DNA of 64,000 nucleotides from contig NZ_JACCEM010000003.1 in NCBI RefSeq assembly GCF_013416525.1, positions 248,001 through 312,000 of the forward strand, read 5' to 3'. Below, one piece after another: positions 31,336 through 41,994 of the stretch. This stretch comes from Parapusillimonas granuli. Its GTDB lineage: Bacteria > Pseudomonadota > Gammaproteobacteria > Burkholderiales > Burkholderiaceae_B. The notes under the pieces are model-generated. The model had not been told where the DNA came from and did no database searches. It saw only the letters and a program-made list of their open reading frames with translations. Both the position numbers and the translations under genes were made by a program. Numbering within the stretch: the stretch's first letter is position 1; each line of letters starts with the position of its first letter.

Positions 31336-33738
31336 ATGTCCACCAGCACAGACGCATTGACGGGGACCCTGAAGAATCTTCCTTCTTACGCCGCATGGAG
31401 CGCGGGGTATGGGCTGATCCGCCATGCCGACGACACCCGCGCCCGCGTGCTCGAGCTCGTGGCCCGGCGCGCCGGCGCTTCCCGCGAACGGGCCGACGAC
31501 ATGTTCGCCGCGCTGGCGGCGGCGGACCGTCTGGCCAGCGCCGGCATGTGGCTGGTCGTGCACATGACTTATGCCAATCGGGTCGATCTGTCGGGCGCGC
31601 CGCTGCAGGCGGCCGACTTCAAGGCGGACCCGCAAGGCCACACGGGGGGCGCCTTGAACATGGTGCCGGCGTATGCCGGGTACTTGGCCGCGAACGTGCT
31701 GACCGGGACCACGCGTTCCTGGTTGATGGGGCAGGGCCATTGCGTGGCCGCCATCGAAGCCTTGAACGCCTTGGTCGACAACCTGTCGGCCAAGCAGCGC
31801 CCGCGTTACGAGTTCGGCGACGCGGGCCTGAGCCGGCTCGCGCAGGACTTCTATTCCTATGCCGTCAGCCCCGATGGCTCGCCCGGCGTGCCGCTGGGCA
31901 GCCACGTGGGCGTGCATACGGCGGGCGGCATATCCGAAGGCGGCTATCTGGGTTTCGCGGAAGTGCAATATGTCCACATGCCCTTGCCCGGGGAAAGCCT
32001 GGCCGTGTTCCTGAGCGACGGGGCTTTCGAGGAGCAGCGGGGCAGCGACTGGTCGCCGCGCTGGTGGCGCGCGTCCGACAGCGGCGCCGTCATGCCGATC
32101 ATGGTGCTCAACGGCCGCCGCATCGACCAGCGCACCAGCATTGCGCAGAAGGGCGGAGCCCAGTGGCTGCTGCGGCATCTGGAGCTGAATGGCTTCGATC
32201 CCTTCGAGATCGACGGGCACGACCCGGCCGCCTACGCCTGGGCCATCATCGACATGGAGGACCGTTTGGCCGCCTTCCAGGGCATGGCCGCCGACGAGCT
32301 CGATTATCCCGTCCGGATTCCGCACGCCATCGCCAATTGCATCAAGGGCTACGGCTTCCCGGGCGCCGGGACCAACCGCGCGCACAACCTGCCTTTGCGG
32401 GCCAATCCGCGCCGCGACGATGCGGCGCGGGACGAGTTCAATCAAGGGGCGGCGCGGCTGTTCGTGCCGCCCGGCGAGCTCCAGGAAGCGCGGCGGCGCT
32501 TCTCGTGCCACCAGGCGCAGGGCCGGGTCCGGGAAGGCCATCACGCCCTTGCCGAGCGCGATGTCGGCTTGCCCGCTTTGCCCGAGCCGCGCTGGAGCCT
32601 GGACGAGACGGCGACGGTGTCGCCCATGCAGGCGATCGACGCCTATTTCGTCGACGTGGTGGATGCCAACCCGCGCTTGCGGGTCAGGGTGGGCAATCCC
32701 GACGAGCTGAGCAGCAATCGCATGGACGGAACGCTTGCCCGACTGAAGCACAGGGCGAGCCGTCCCGAGCCCGGCGGCAACGAGGCGCTGGACGGCGCGG
32801 TGATCACCGCCTTGAACGAAGAAGCGGTGATCGGCGCCGTGCTGGGCAACAAGGCGGGCCTGAACCTGGCGGTCAGCTACGAGGCTTTCGCGGTCAAGAT
32901 GCTGGGCGCCATGCGCCAGGACATCCTGTTCGCCAGGCACCAGCGCCAGGCCGGCCGCGATCCCCGCTGGCTGGGCGTGCCGCTGCTGCTCACCTCCCAT
33001 ACCTGGGAGAACGGCAAGAACGAGCAGTCCCACCAGGATCCCACCTTGTGCGAAGCGCTGCTGGGCGAGATGTCCGACACCTCGCGGGTGCTGTTTCCGG
33101 TGGACGCCAACAGCGCCGTCGCCGCCCTGCGGGAAGTCTATCGCTCGCGCGGCGTAATCGCCGCGCTGGTCGTGCCCAAGCAGGCCACGCCCCATTATTT
33201 CAGCCCGGAACAGGCCGGCGCCGCGTGCCGGGCGGGGGCCGCCCATGTGCGGCCGCCCTCGGCGCGGCCGACGGTGCAGCTGGTGGCCGTGGGCGCCTAC
33301 CAGCTGCGCGAGTGCCTGCGCGCGGCCAGGCGCCTGGCCGACCGGGGCTGCGAAGCCGCCGTGACCTGCATCATCGAGCCCGGCCGGCTGCGCGTCCCGC
33401 GCGATGAGCTGGAAGGCCGCCACGTGCTGGGCGACTCGGCGCTGGCCGAACTCTTTCCCGCCGGCGTCCCCAGGGTGCTGGTCACGCATTCGCGCCCGGA
33501 GCCGCTGCTCGGCGTGCTGCGCCGGATCGACGAAGGGCCGCGCCGCCTGCGCGCGCTGGGGTATGTCAACCGGGGCGGTACACTGGACGTCGACGGCATG
33601 CTGTTCGCCAACCGCTGCACCTGGGCGCACATCGCGCTTGCGGCGGCGGAACTGGGCGGCGGCGATGCCGGGGACTTCCTGGCGGAAAGCGAACTGCGCG
33701 CGGTGGGGAACCGCGGCCGGCTGGAGGATTTGTATTGA
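31336..33738 (+). CDS. Divergent phosphoketolase-like ThDP enzyme
   Basis: An 800-residue protein with the three-domain architecture of phosphoketolase. The N-terminal ThDP domain keeps GSHVGVHTAGG, ISEGGYLGF and MVLNGRRIDQRTS, but the canonical GPGHGG is GQGHCV and the ThDP/metal motif GDGEAETGP is replaced by SDGAFEEQR. The middle domain keeps LLLTSHTWENG and SHQDPTL, and the end has VDANSAVAALREVYRS and VVPKQATPHYF. True enzymes split xylulose-5-phosphate or fructose-6-phosphate to acetyl phosphate. AAGGAG lies 7 bases before the ATG. Adjacent ackA supports acetyl phosphate as product, but the altered sites suggest a different sugar substrate or cofactor geometry. Confidence 0.85.
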   Translation: MSTSTDALTGTLKNLPSYAAWSAGYGLIRHADDTRARVLELVARRAGASRERADDMFAALAAADRLASAGMWLVVHMTYANRVDLSGAPLQAADFKADPQGHTGGALNMVPAYAGYLAANVLTGTTRSWLMGQGHCVAAIEALNALVDNLSAKQRPRYEFGDAGLSRLAQDFYSYAVSPDGSPGVPLGSHVGVHTAGGISEGGYLGFAEVQYVHMPLPGESLAVFLSDGAFEEQRGSDWSPRWWRASDSGAVMPIMVLNGRRIDQRTSIAQKGGAQWLLRHLELNGFDPFEIDGHDPAAYAWAIIDMEDRLAAFQGMAADELDYPVRIPHAIANCIKGYGFPGAGTNRAHNLPLRANPRRDDAARDEFNQGAARLFVPPGELQEARRRFSCHQAQGRVREGHHALAERDVGLPALPEPRWSLDETATVSPMQAIDAYFVDVVDANPRLRVRVGNPDELSSNRMDGTLARLKHRASRPEPGGNEALDGAVITALNEEAVIGAVLGNKAGLNLAVSYEAFAVKMLGAMRQDILFARHQRQAGRDPRWLGVPLLLTSHTWENGKNEQSHQDPTLCEALLGEMSDTSRVLFPVDANSAVAALREVYRSRGVIAALVVPKQATPHYFSPEQAGAACRAGAAHVRPPSARPTVQLVAVGAYQLRECLRAARRLADRGCEAAVTCIIEPGRLRVPRDELEGRHVLGDSALAELFPAGVPRVLVTHSRPEPLLGVLRRIDEGPRRLRALGYVNRGGTLDVDGMLFANRCTWAHIALAAAELGGGDAGDFLAESELRAVGNRGRLEDLY

Positions 33739-33754
33739 AGAACAAGCGGAAAAC

Positions 33755-35119
33755 ATGAATCTCGAACTCAAGTTCCTGGGCGCGGCCGGCACGGTGACGG
33801 GCTCGCGTCATTTGCTCAGCGATGGGGAAACGACCATCATGCTGGATTGCGGCATGTTCCAGGGCCTGAAGAATCTGCGGCAGCGGAACTGGGCGCCGTT
33901 TCCCGTCGAGCCCGCGGGGATCGACGCCATCCTGCTCAGCCACGCCCACCTGGACCACTCGGGCTACCTGCCCAGGCTGGTGCGCGAAGGCTTCAAGGGC
34001 AATGTGTATGCCTCGGCGGCCACCATCGACCTGGCCCGCATCCTGCTCGCCGACAGCGCCCATCTGCAAGAGTCGGATGCCGACTTCGCCAACCGCCACG
34101 GGCTGACCCGGCACACGCCGGCCCTGCCGCTCTACACCGTGGCGGACGCCAAGCGCGCCATGGAGCGCTTCAAGAGCGTGGAGTTCGCCGCGCCATACGA
34201 AGTGGCCCCCGGCGTGCATGCGCGGTTCTCGCGGGCGGGGCATATTCTCGGGGCGTCCATCGTCGAGATCGACTGGCGCGGCACGCGCATCGTTTTCTCG
34301 GGCGACCTGGGCCGCTATGGCGACCCTCTGCTGCCGGATCCGGAACCCATACGGCAGGCGGACTACCTGCTGCTCGAATCCACGTACGGCGACCGGCGCC
34401 ACGAGGCGGTGGACCCCATGGACCAGCTGGCGGACATCATCGACCGGACCGCGCAGCGCGGCGGCAGCGTGATCATCCCCGCCTTTGCCGTCGGGCGGGC
34501 GCAATTGCTGCTTTGGTATTTGTACATGCTCAAGAAGGACGGCCGCCTGCCCGCCGGCATGCCGATCTACCTGGACAGCCCCATGTCGGTGAACGCGGTG
34601 GAAATATACCGGCGCCACTGCGATCTCATCCGGCCGGACATCCGCGCATGCGATGAGGCATACGGGGTGGCCCATTACGTCCGCGACGCGGAAGAATCAA
34701 AGAAGCTGGACCTGACGCCCATGCCCAAGGTGATCATCTCCGCCAGCGGCATGGCGACGGGCGGGCGCGTGCTGCACCATTTGAAGCGCTATGCCCCCGA
34801 CCCCAGGTCGACGATACTGTTTTCCGGCTATCAGGCCGCGGGAACCCGGGGCGCGAAAATGCTGCACGGCGCCGACACCATAAAGATCCACGGCGAGTAC
34901 GTGCCCGTGCGCGCCGAACTGAGCAATCTGTCCATGCTGTCGGCGCATGCGGATTCCGACGAACTCATGCGCTGGCTGCGCGGCTTCAAGAAACCGCCGC
35001 GCACGACCTTCCTGGTCCACGGGGAACCCGAGGCGGCCGATACGCTGCGCCTGCGCATACAGGACGAGCTGGACTGGTCCAGCCGCGTCGTCGAGCACCT
35101 TGAAACCGTAAGGCTTTAG
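33755..35119 (+). CDS. MBL-fold / beta-CASP RNA hydrolase-like protein
   Basis: A 454-residue metallo-beta-lactamase fold protein with beta-CASP insert and C-terminal RMMBL part. [10 protein letters not shown] (62-71) is the HxHxDH metal motif; further sites are [68 protein letters not shown] and [14 protein letters not shown]. This is the CPSF73/YkqC-like RNase group. It follows the phosphoketolase-like gene by 16 bases, an association seen in proteobacterial phosphoketolase/acetate kinase clusters, but why an RNase belongs there is unclear. Its stop overlaps that of the facing SDR gene. Confidence 0.9.
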   Translation: MNLELKFLGAAGTVTGSRHLLSDGETTIMLDCGMFQGLKNLRQRNWAPFPVEPAGIDAILLSHAHLDHSGYLPRLVREGFKGNVYASAATIDLARILLADSAHLQESDADFANRHGLTRHTPALPLYTVADAKRAMERFKSVEFAAPYEVAPGVHARFSRAGHILGASIVEIDWRGTRIVFSGDLGRYGDPLLPDPEPIRQADYLLLESTYGDRRHEAVDPMDQLADIIDRTAQRGGSVIIPAFAVGRAQLLLWYLYMLKKDGRLPAGMPIYLDSPMSVNAVEIYRRHCDLIRPDIRACDEAYGVAHYVRDAEESKKLDLTPMPKVIISASGMATGGRVLHHLKRYAPDPRSTILFSGYQAAGTRGAKMLHGADTIKIHGEYVPVRAELSNLSMLSAHADSDELMRWLRGFKKPPRTTFLVHGEPEAADTLRLRIQDELDWSSRVVEHLETVRL

Positions 35120-35871
35120 CCGCGCCCGATATAGGGCATCTTGGTCGCCATCACGGTCATGAATTGCACGTTGGCGTCCAGCGGCAGGCTGGCCATGTAA
35201 AGCACGGCGCGGGCCACGTGCTCGGTGTCCATCAGGGGTTCGGGCCTGGTCGAGCCGTCGGCTTGCAGGACGCCGCGGTTCATGACGGCGGTCATTTCGC
35301 TGGCGGCGTTGCCGATGTCTATCTGCCCGCAGGCGATGTTGTAGGCCCGGCCGTCCAGCGAGGCGGCCTTGGTGAGCCCCGTGATGGCGTGCTTGGTCGC
35401 GGTGTAGGACACGGCATGGGGCCGCGGCGCGTGGGCCGAAATGGAACCGTTGTTGATGATGCGGCCGCCTTGCGGGGACTGCGTCTTCATGATGCGGAAG
35501 GCGCCCTGGATGCACAGGAAGGCGCCGGTCAGGTTGATGTCCACCGCGGCCTTCCAATCCTGATAGTCCAGGTCTTCCAGCGACGCGGGGCGCGCGAATA
35601 TGCCGGCATTGTTGAACAGCAGGTCCAGGCGCCCGAAGCTCCGGCGGATCTCGTCGAACAAGCGGTCCACCGCCTCGGGGCTGCTGACGTCGGTGGGCAC
35701 GACGAGCGCGCGGTCGCCATGCCGGCGCCCTTCCTGCGCGGTGGCTTCCAGGGCGTCCCGCCGGCGGCCGGCCAGCGCGACGGTGTAGCCGTCCTCGATC
35801 AGGGCGAGCGCGATGCGCTTGCCTATGCCTGAGCCGGCGCCGGTCACCAGCGCGAATTTATCTCCGTTCAT
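35116..35871 (-). CDS. Short-chain dehydrogenase/reductase
   Basis: A 251-residue classical [23 protein letters not shown] (7-26, NAD(P)-binding TGxxxGIG), NNAGIFARP (about 90), the catalytic Ser in [11 protein letters not shown] and Tyr/Lys in [11 protein letters not shown]. The basic residues after the second strand (GRRRDALE) suggest NADP. No operon partner is evident; it converges on the RNase-like gene with a 4-base overlap. Substrate unknown. Confidence 0.9.
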   Translation of the reverse strand: MNGDKFALVTGAGSGIGKRIALALIEDGYTVALAGRRRDALEATAQEGRRHGDRALVVPTDVSSPEAVDRLFDEIRRSFGRLDLLFNNAGIFARPASLEDLDYQDWKAAVDINLTGAFLCIQGAFRIMKTQSPQGGRIINNGSISAHAPRPHAVSYTATKHAITGLTKAASLDGRAYNIACGQIDIGNAASEMTAVMNRGVLQADGSTRPEPLMDTEHVARAVLYMASLPLDANVQFMTVMATKMPYIGRG

Positions 35872-35908
35872 GGGGCGTGTCCTCGACAGGGTTGGGTGCT
35901 GGCGCGAA

Positions 35909-36586
35909 TTATACGTCGCGCCGCTTCTGCCGATGCGACCATTCCCAGGCGGTGTCGCGCTTCATGCCCCGATTGAGCGCCGCGATGATCAGGATGGCCA
36001 GCAGCGCGCCCAGGCCGGCGAGCGCCATGTCCTTGTGCGCGTCCCAGACGTCGCCTTGCGTGCCCAGGTAGTGCATGCCCAGGTCGCCGCCGAAGATTTC
36101 CGCGGCGCCCCATTCGATCAGCTCATACAGGGCCGAAGTGCTGAGCGCGAAATCGAGCGGCAGAAAATACGCCCAGAAACCGCGCACTTCCACGATGCGC
36201 AGGAAGAACTCGCGGATCGGGTAGGCCAGCAGCAGCCCGTATGCGAAATGGACGAGGCGGTCGAAATGATTGCGTTCCCAGCCGAAGACGCTGTTCAGGG
36301 TGTGGCCGGTGAGCGCCCGCCACCATTCGTCGTAGGGCACCTCGGAATAGGTGTAATGGGAGCCCAGGGTGTGCAGCGCCAGGAACGACAGGATCAGCAG
36401 CAGGGACGGGTCCGAGAAGCGGAAGAGCCGGCGCACGCTCCATAGCGCGATGAACAGCGCCGCCACCAGCGCGTTCTCGAGCAGCCAGGCCTGGCGGTCG
36501 GACGGGTGCACGGCCAGCGCGGCCCACAGCATCAAGTAGGCGGGGACGGCGAAGCGCAGGACGCGATGGGCGATGGAATGTTTCAT
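35909..36586 (-). CDS. DUF2238 inner-membrane protein (YjdF-like)
   Basis: A 225-residue protein with about six hydrophobic segments. Family signatures are [46 protein letters not shown] and [19 protein letters not shown], all of the DUF2238/YjdF family, whose function is unknown. The longer frame to 36637 adds a non-homologous basic stretch, so I start at 36586. It is divergent from a small lipoprotein gene across 134 bases. Confidence 0.88.
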   Translation of the reverse strand: MKHSIAHRVLRFAVPAYLMLWAALAVHPSDRQAWLLENALVAALFIALWSVRRLFRFSDPSLLLILSFLALHTLGSHYTYSEVPYDEWWRALTGHTLNSVFGWERNHFDRLVHFAYGLLLAYPIREFFLRIVEVRGFWAYFLPLDFALSTSALYELIEWGAAEIFGGDLGMHYLGTQGDVWDAHKDMALAGLGALLAILIIAALNRGMKRDTAWEWSHRQKRRDV

Positions 36587-36720
36587 GGGCGGTCGGAGAG
36601 GGCGGCGCGGCGGTCGCAGTAAGCGCGATTTTGACACCCGCGCTTACATCGGCGCGCGGGACCGGGTGCTATAAAAAATCAAGAGCAGGCAGCGATGTCT
36701 GGAACTTTGAAGGATTTTTC

Positions 36721-37140
36721 ATGAACCGTAAACTGACCGTAGCGGCGGGTATCGCATTGTGCGCCGGCCTGGCCGCGTGTTCGTCCACCAAAGACGCTCG
36801 GCAGCTGTCCCAGAAGACCGTCGAGTATGCTTGCGGGCCCGATTCCGTTCCCCTGAGCGCCCAATATACTTTCCAAGGCGAACAGGCGCTGGCCGCCCGG
36901 GTCGTCTACATGAACCAGGTGATCGAGCTGAACCGCGCCACCGCAAGCAATGCGGACATGGTGGGCAACACTTTCCGCGGGGGCGGCTACACCTGGACGA
37001 CCGACAAGTTCGCCGAAGACGACGTCGAGGACGCCAAGGGCCTGATGCTGACGCGCGAATCGGCCCAGCCCGGCGCGGCGCAGGCGTCGAACGTGGGCAG
37101 CGTGGTGGCGCGCGACTGCAAAGTGGAATCGGTGTCTTAG
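36721..37140 (+). CDS. Small lipoprotein, possible MliC-type lysozyme inhibitor
   Basis: A 139-residue lipoprotein. A signal peptide ends in a lipobox LAAC with the acylated cysteine at residue 20. The mature part has two cysteines (VEYACGPD near 39 and ARDCKVES near the C-terminus) and a beta-rich middle (YTFQGEQALAARVVYMNQ, NTFRGGGYTWTTDKF), the layout of the MliC family that inhibits C-type lysozyme. The resemblance is partial: the usual SGxxY loop is GGGYTW here. Likely anchored in the outer membrane, periplasmic side. TATAAA at 36670-36675 may be its -10 element. Confidence 0.68.
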   Translation: MNRKLTVAAGIALCAGLAACSSTKDARQLSQKTVEYACGPDSVPLSAQYTFQGEQALAARVVYMNQVIELNRATASNADMVGNTFRGGGYTWTTDKFAEDDVEDAKGLMLTRESAQPGAAQASNVGSVVARDCKVESVS

Positions 37141-37148
37141 CGCTAGTT

Positions 37149-40004
37149 TCAACCCGAGTTCCGGAGCCCCGCCGCGATGCCGTTGATGGTCATGTGAATG
37201 GCGCGCTGAGTGGGGCTTTCCTCGTGGTTGCCGCCGCGTGACGATTTGGCGCGCTGGCGCTTCAGCAATTCCACCTGCAGGTGATTGAGCGGGTCGATGT
37301 AGGCGAAGCGCTCGGTCAGCGCGGCGGCCAGCTGCGGATCATGGGCCAGCAGTTCGTGGCCGCTGACCTGCCTGAACATCTCGACCGTCAATTCGTATTC
37401 CGCCGCGATGCGCTGGAAGATCGCCTTGCGCAGGGCGGCGTCCGGCACCAGGCCGGCATAGCGCTTTCCGATCTGAAGATCCGTCTTGGCCAGGACCTGC
37501 TCCATATTGGACAGCAGGGTGCGGAAGAACGGCCAGGTTTCCGCCATTTCCCGCAGCAGCTTGAGCCGCCCCTTGGCCGTGGGCGGGGCGCCCGCGCCGC
37601 CTTCCTCTATGTAAGCGCGCAAGGCGGTGCCCACGCCGTACCAGCCGGTGATCATCAGCCGGCACTGCGCCCAGGAAAACCCCCAGGGAATGGCGCGCAG
37701 GTCTTCGATGCGCTGGGTGGACTTGCGCGACGCGGGACGGGAGCCGATGTTCAGCCCCGCGATTTCGAGTATGGGCGTGGACGCGAAGAAGTAATCGTTG
37801 AAACCGGGTGTTTCATAGACCAGGTCGCGATAGGCTTGCCGCGCCAGGCCCGACATGGTGTCCAGCGCCGCGCCGAAGCGCGCCATGTTGTCGTCTTCGG
37901 TGCGCGGCGTGGCGGATTGCGGACACAGGCTGGCTTCCAGGGTGGCGGCCACGAAGTTTTCCAGGTGCCAGCGCCCGACCTCGGCGTCCTTGTACTTGCC
38001 TTGTATGACTTCCCCTTGTTCCGTCAGGCGTATCTGGCCGTTGACCGTGCCGGGCGGCTGGGCGAGGATGGCGTCGAAGCTGGAACCGCCCCCGCGCGCC
38101 ACCGACCCGCCGCGCCCGTGAAAGAGGCGCAGGCGCAGCTTGCGCTTCTGGAACACGCGCACCAGTTCGCGCTCGGCGCAATACAGCGCCCAGTTGGAGG
38201 TCAGGTAGCCGCCGTCCTTGTTGCTGTCGGAATAGCCCAGCATCACTTCCTGCATGCCTTCTTGGTTGCGGCGCACCCGCGCGGCGACTTCGGGCAGGTC
38301 GAACCAGGCGGCCATGATGTCAGGCCCGCGCATCAGGTCGGGGATGGTCTCGAACAAGGGAACGACCATCAGCCCGTCGCGCGCATCGGGGGCGGGGCGC
38401 CCGTCGGCGGGCGCAATGAGGCCGGTCTCTTGTTGAAGCACGAGGACTTCCAGCAGGTCGCTGAGGGTCTCGGTGTGCGAAACGATGGTCTGCTTGACGG
38501 CGTCGTCGCCGTAGCGGCGCCGGCATTGCGCCGCCATGCGCAGAATGGCCAATTCCTTCTGTGTTTCGTCCGAGTAGTCGATCCACGGCGAAACCAGGGG
38601 GCGCACCTGGCGCAGTTCCAGCCGCAGCAGTTCGACGCGGTCTTCTTCGGACAGCGCGGCGTAGTCCACCGGCCGTCCTTTGAATTCCACGTTCGCCGCC
38701 TTGAAGAGCTCGGCCAGGACGCGTTCGTGCACGTCAGAGCTTTGCCGCAAGTCGACCGTGGCCAGATGGAAGCCGAAAATGCTGACCGCCTGCAGCAGGC
38801 CCGACAGCCGCAGCCGCGCGATCAGGTTGCCGTGGTGCTGGTCCAGCGAGTCGGCGACGACCTGGAGGTCGTGCTGGAATGCCTGGGCGGTGTCGTACGG
38901 GGGCGCGTCGTAAGTGGGGCGCAGCGCCAGCCGGCGGCCGGTGAGCGCCAGGCCGGTGGCGGCGATGCGCGCATACAGGTGTATGAAGGCGCGCCGGTAG
39001 GGCTCGTCGAGCCGGTGGGGGGATTTGTCCTGGCTGGCGGCGGACAGCGCCAGGAGCTCGGGGCTGGCCGACCCCAGGTGGGCGGAAATGGATATCTCGG
39101 TTCCCAGCGCCTTGATTTCATGCAGATAGTGCCGCATCACGTGGGTGGACTGGCGCAGCAAGGCCTGTTCGAGCGTGGCGGCGTCGACGTTGGGATTGCC
39201 GTCGCGGTCGCCGCCTATCCAGCTGCCCATGCGCAGGAAGGGGGGCAGCGGCCGCGTGCGGAGGCGGAAAGGCTGGCGGGCGGGCGGCTGCAGCAGCCCT
39301 GAAAGCTCCTGGTACAGCCGCGGAATGGCCTTCAGGAAGGTGCTGTCGTAGTAGCTGAGCGCGTTGTCGATTTCGTCGAGCACGGTGAGCTTGCTGAGGC
39401 GCAGCATGCGAGTCTGCCACATCGTGGCGACCAGGCCGGCCAGCGTCAGCTGCAGCGTGTCCTGTTCGGCGGGCGTCAGCGCCGCGTCCGTCTGGGACAG
39501 CTGGCGGGCGATCTCGCGGTGCAGGTCCAGGGTGCTTTTGCGCTGGACCTCGGTGGGATGGGCGGTCAGCACGGGCACGATGCTGGCCGCTTCCAGGTAG
39601 CGGAGCACCTTGCCGCCATGGACGCCCTGTTCCTTCAGGAGGCCGAGCGCATGCTGCAGGCTGCCGCGCATGGGGGCGCCGGCGCCCAGCATGTGCTGCC
39701 GCTGCCTGCGGTTCTGGTCGCGGTCTTCGGCGATGTTGGACAAATGCAGGAAATAGCTGAACGCGCGCGCGACCAGCGTGGCGGGGTCGTCGGCCAGCCG
39801 GCCGATCTGGCGTTCCAGTATGCGGCTTGCGGCCGGGTCGCCTTCGCGGCGGAATTTCACGGCCGCCCGGCGCAGTTTTTCGATCACATCGTAGATGGCC
39901 TTGCCTTCGCATTCCCTGATGACGTCTCCCAGTGTCTTGCCGAGCTTGCGGATATCGGCCCTGAGGTGGGCGGGTTCTTGGCGGGGCGCTGCGGCTGGGA
40001 TCAC
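37149..40004 (-). CDS. ppc: Phosphoenolpyruvate carboxylase
   Basis: A 951-residue PEP carboxylase, which adds bicarbonate to PEP to make oxaloacetate and replenish the TCA cycle. [13 protein letters not shown] holds the catalytic histidine (149), [12 protein letters not shown] and [13 protein letters not shown] (the mobile glycine loop) are complete, and the C-terminus GLRNSG is close to the usual RNTG. I choose the GTG at 40002-40004 because AGGAGA lies 6 bases upstream; the in-frame ATG at 40040 has no ribosome site and would put that AGGAGA inside the gene. It is divergent from ilvD. Confidence 0.96.
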   Translation of the reverse strand: MIPAAAPRQEPAHLRADIRKLGKTLGDVIRECEGKAIYDVIEKLRRAAVKFRREGDPAASRILERQIGRLADDPATLVARAFSYFLHLSNIAEDRDQNRRQRQHMLGAGAPMRGSLQHALGLLKEQGVHGGKVLRYLEAASIVPVLTAHPTEVQRKSTLDLHREIARQLSQTDAALTPAEQDTLQLTLAGLVATMWQTRMLRLSKLTVLDEIDNALSYYDSTFLKAIPRLYQELSGLLQPPARQPFRLRTRPLPPFLRMGSWIGGDRDGNPNVDAATLEQALLRQSTHVMRHYLHEIKALGTEISISAHLGSASPELLALSAASQDKSPHRLDEPYRRAFIHLYARIAATGLALTGRRLALRPTYDAPPYDTAQAFQHDLQVVADSLDQHHGNLIARLRLSGLLQAVSIFGFHLATVDLRQSSDVHERVLAELFKAANVEFKGRPVDYAALSEEDRVELLRLELRQVRPLVSPWIDYSDETQKELAILRMAAQCRRRYGDDAVKQTIVSHTETLSDLLEVLVLQQETGLIAPADGRPAPDARDGLMVVPLFETIPDLMRGPDIMAAWFDLPEVAARVRRNQEGMQEVMLGYSDSNKDGGYLTSNWALYCAERELVRVFQKRKLRLRLFHGRGGSVARGGGSSFDAILAQPPGTVNGQIRLTEQGEVIQGKYKDAEVGRWHLENFVAATLEASLCPQSATPRTEDDNMARFGAALDTMSGLARQAYRDLVYETPGFNDYFFASTPILEIAGLNIGSRPASRKSTQRIEDLRAIPWGFSWAQCRLMITGWYGVGTALRAYIEEGGAGAPPTAKGRLKLLREMAETWPFFRTLLSNMEQVLAKTDLQIGKRYAGLVPDAALRKAIFQRIAAEYELTVEMFRQVSGHELLAHDPQLAAALTERFAYIDPLNHLQVELLKRQRAKSSRGGNHEESPTQRAIHMTINGIAAGLRNSG

Positions 40005-40096
40005 GATGTCTCCTGGGGTTAGGGTTTTTGCCGGAACCATGCAATACGATGGATTATGATTAGTGCTTTTTACCGTCTATTATTCCAGAGATTGAG

Positions 40097-41962
40097 ATGC
40101 CGCAATATCGTTCACGCACTTCCACCCATGGCCGCAACATGGCCGGCGCTCGCGCCCTCTGGCGCGCCACCGGCATGCAGGACGGCGACTTCGAGAAGCC
40201 CATCATCGCGGTCGTGAACTCCTTCACGCAATTCGTGCCCGGGCACGTGCACCTGAAGGACCTGGGGCAGCTGGTCGCGCGCCAGATCGAGAAGGCGGGC
40301 GGCGTGGCCAAGGAATTCAACACCATCGCGGTGGACGACGGCATCGCCATGGGCCATGGCGGCATGCTGTATTCCCTGCCGTCGCGTGAACTCATCGCCG
40401 ACTCCGTCGAATACATGGTCAACGCCCATTGCGCGGACGCCATGGTGTGCATCTCGAACTGCGACAAGATCACGCCGGGAATGCTGATGGCCGCCATGCG
40501 GCTGAACATCCCCGTGGTGTTCGTGTCGGGCGGCCCCATGGAAGCCGGCAAGGTCTACGAGCCAGGCACCGACAATCTCCTCATGAAGCTGGACTTGATC
40601 GACGCCATGATCAAGGCGGCCGACCCCAACGTGTCGGACGCCGAAGCGGCCGAGGCCGAGCGCAACGCCTGCCCCACCTGCGGTTCCTGTTCGGGCATGT
40701 TCACCGCCAATTCCATGAACTGCCTGACCGAAGCCCTGGGCCTGGCCCTGCCCGGCAACGGCACGGTGCTGGCCACCCACGCGCGGCGCAAGGCCTTGTT
40801 CGAAGAGGCCGGCAGGCTGGTCGTGGACCTGTGCAAGCGCTATTACGAGCAGGACGACGCATCGGTGCTGCCGCGCAACATCGCCACCATCCAGGCCTTC
40901 GAGAACGCCATGGCGCTGGACGTCTCCATGGGCGGGTCCACCAATACGGTGCTGCACCTTCTGGCCGCCGCCCAGGAAGCGGGCGTGGACTTCACGATGT
41001 CGGACATCGACCGCATTTCGCGGCGCGTGCCCTGCCTGTGCAAGGTCGCGCCCGCCACCAATAAGTACCACATCGAAGATGTCCACCGCGCAGGCGGCAT
41101 CATGGGCATTCTGGGCGAACTCGGGCGCGCGGGGCTGCTCAATCTGGACGTCGGCAATATACGCAGCGGCACTCTGCGCCAGGCCATCGCCGACTGGGAC
41201 GTCAACGGCGGCGCGGCCACGGCCGAGGTGCAGGAATTCTACAAGGCGGCGCCCGGCGGCGTGCGCACGCAGGTGGCGTTCAGCCAGAATCGCCATTACC
41301 GTGAACTGGACCTGGACCGCGAAAACGGCTGCATCCGTGCGCGCGAACATGCATATTCGCAAGACGGCGGCCTGGCCGTCCTGTACGGCAACCTGGCGCC
41401 CAAGGGCTGCATCGTCAAGACCGCCGGCGTGGATGAAAGCATACTGAAGTTCACCGGCGTGGCGCGCGTCTATGAAAGCCAGGAAGACGCCGTCGACGGC
41501 ATATTGGGCGACCAGGTCAAGGAAGGCGATGTGGTCGTCATCCGCTATGAAGGCCCGAAGGGCGGCCCGGGCATGCAGGAAATGCTCTACCCGACCTCCT
41601 ACCTGAAGTCCAAGGGCCTGGGCAAGTGCTCGGCCCTGCTGACCGACGGCCGGTTCTCCGGCGGATCATCGGGCCTGGTCATCGGCCACGCCTCGCCGGA
41701 AGCGGCGGAAGGCGGCAACATCGGGCTGGTCAACGACGGCGACACCATAGAAATCGACATCCCCAGCCGGACCATCCACCTCGCCGTCGGCGACGACGAG
41801 CTCGCCCGCCGGCGCGCCGAAATGGAAGCCCGCGGCGCCCGGGCCTGGCAGCCCGTCGCCCGCGAGCGCGTGGTGTCGCAGGCGCTGCAGGCCTATGCCG
41901 CGCTGGCCACCTCGGCCGATCGCGGCGCCGTGCGCGATGTCTCGCAACTGAAGGCCCGCTAG
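40097..41962 (+). CDS. ilvD: Dihydroxy-acid dehydratase, E. coli-like class
   Basis: A 621-residue dehydratase of branched-chain amino acid synthesis (2,3-dihydroxy-isovalerate to 2-oxo-isovalerate, and the isoleucine equivalent). Signatures are [32 protein letters not shown] (cluster cysteine) and [20 protein letters not shown] (second cluster cysteine). The VNSFTQF segment lacks the extra cysteine of the plant/archaeal class, so this is the longer E. coli-type enzyme with an oxygen-sensitive 4Fe-4S cluster. It is divergent from ppc and followed by nothing on the same strand. Confidence 0.95.
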   Translation: MPQYRSRTSTHGRNMAGARALWRATGMQDGDFEKPIIAVVNSFTQFVPGHVHLKDLGQLVARQIEKAGGVAKEFNTIAVDDGIAMGHGGMLYSLPSRELIADSVEYMVNAHCADAMVCISNCDKITPGMLMAAMRLNIPVVFVSGGPMEAGKVYEPGTDNLLMKLDLIDAMIKAADPNVSDAEAAEAERNACPTCGSCSGMFTANSMNCLTEALGLALPGNGTVLATHARRKALFEEAGRLVVDLCKRYYEQDDASVLPRNIATIQAFENAMALDVSMGGSTNTVLHLLAAAQEAGVDFTMSDIDRISRRVPCLCKVAPATNKYHIEDVHRAGGIMGILGELGRAGLLNLDVGNIRSGTLRQAIADWDVNGGAATAEVQEFYKAAPGGVRTQVAFSQNRHYRELDLDRENGCIRAREHAYSQDGGLAVLYGNLAPKGCIVKTAGVDESILKFTGVARVYESQEDAVDGILGDQVKEGDVVVIRYEGPKGGPGMQEMLYPTSYLKSKGLGKCSALLTDGRFSGGSSGLVIGHASPEAAEGGNIGLVNDGDTIEIDIPSRTIHLAVGDDELARRRAEMEARGARAWQPVARERVVSQALQAYAALATSADRGAVRDVSQLKAR

Positions 41963-41994
41963 GAAGGGGTTTGGCGCAGCCGGCGCGGCGGCCG

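Noticed and set aside
30160-33792. A 1210-codon open frame on the minus strand across acetate kinase and the phosphoketolase-like gene
   Set aside because: It is antisense to two genes with clear family motifs; long antisense frames are common in GC-rich coding DNA, and its translation shows no domain or membrane pattern.
36631-36675. TTGACA and TATAAA as a sigma-70 promoter of the lipoprotein gene
   Set aside because: The two boxes are 33 bases apart, too far for a standard promoter; only the TATAAA may be a real -10 element.
37281-39302. A 673-codon plus-strand frame opposite PEP carboxylase
   Set aside because: Composition is rich in Arg, Gly, Val and Gln with no recognisable domain; the opposite strand encodes an intact ppc.
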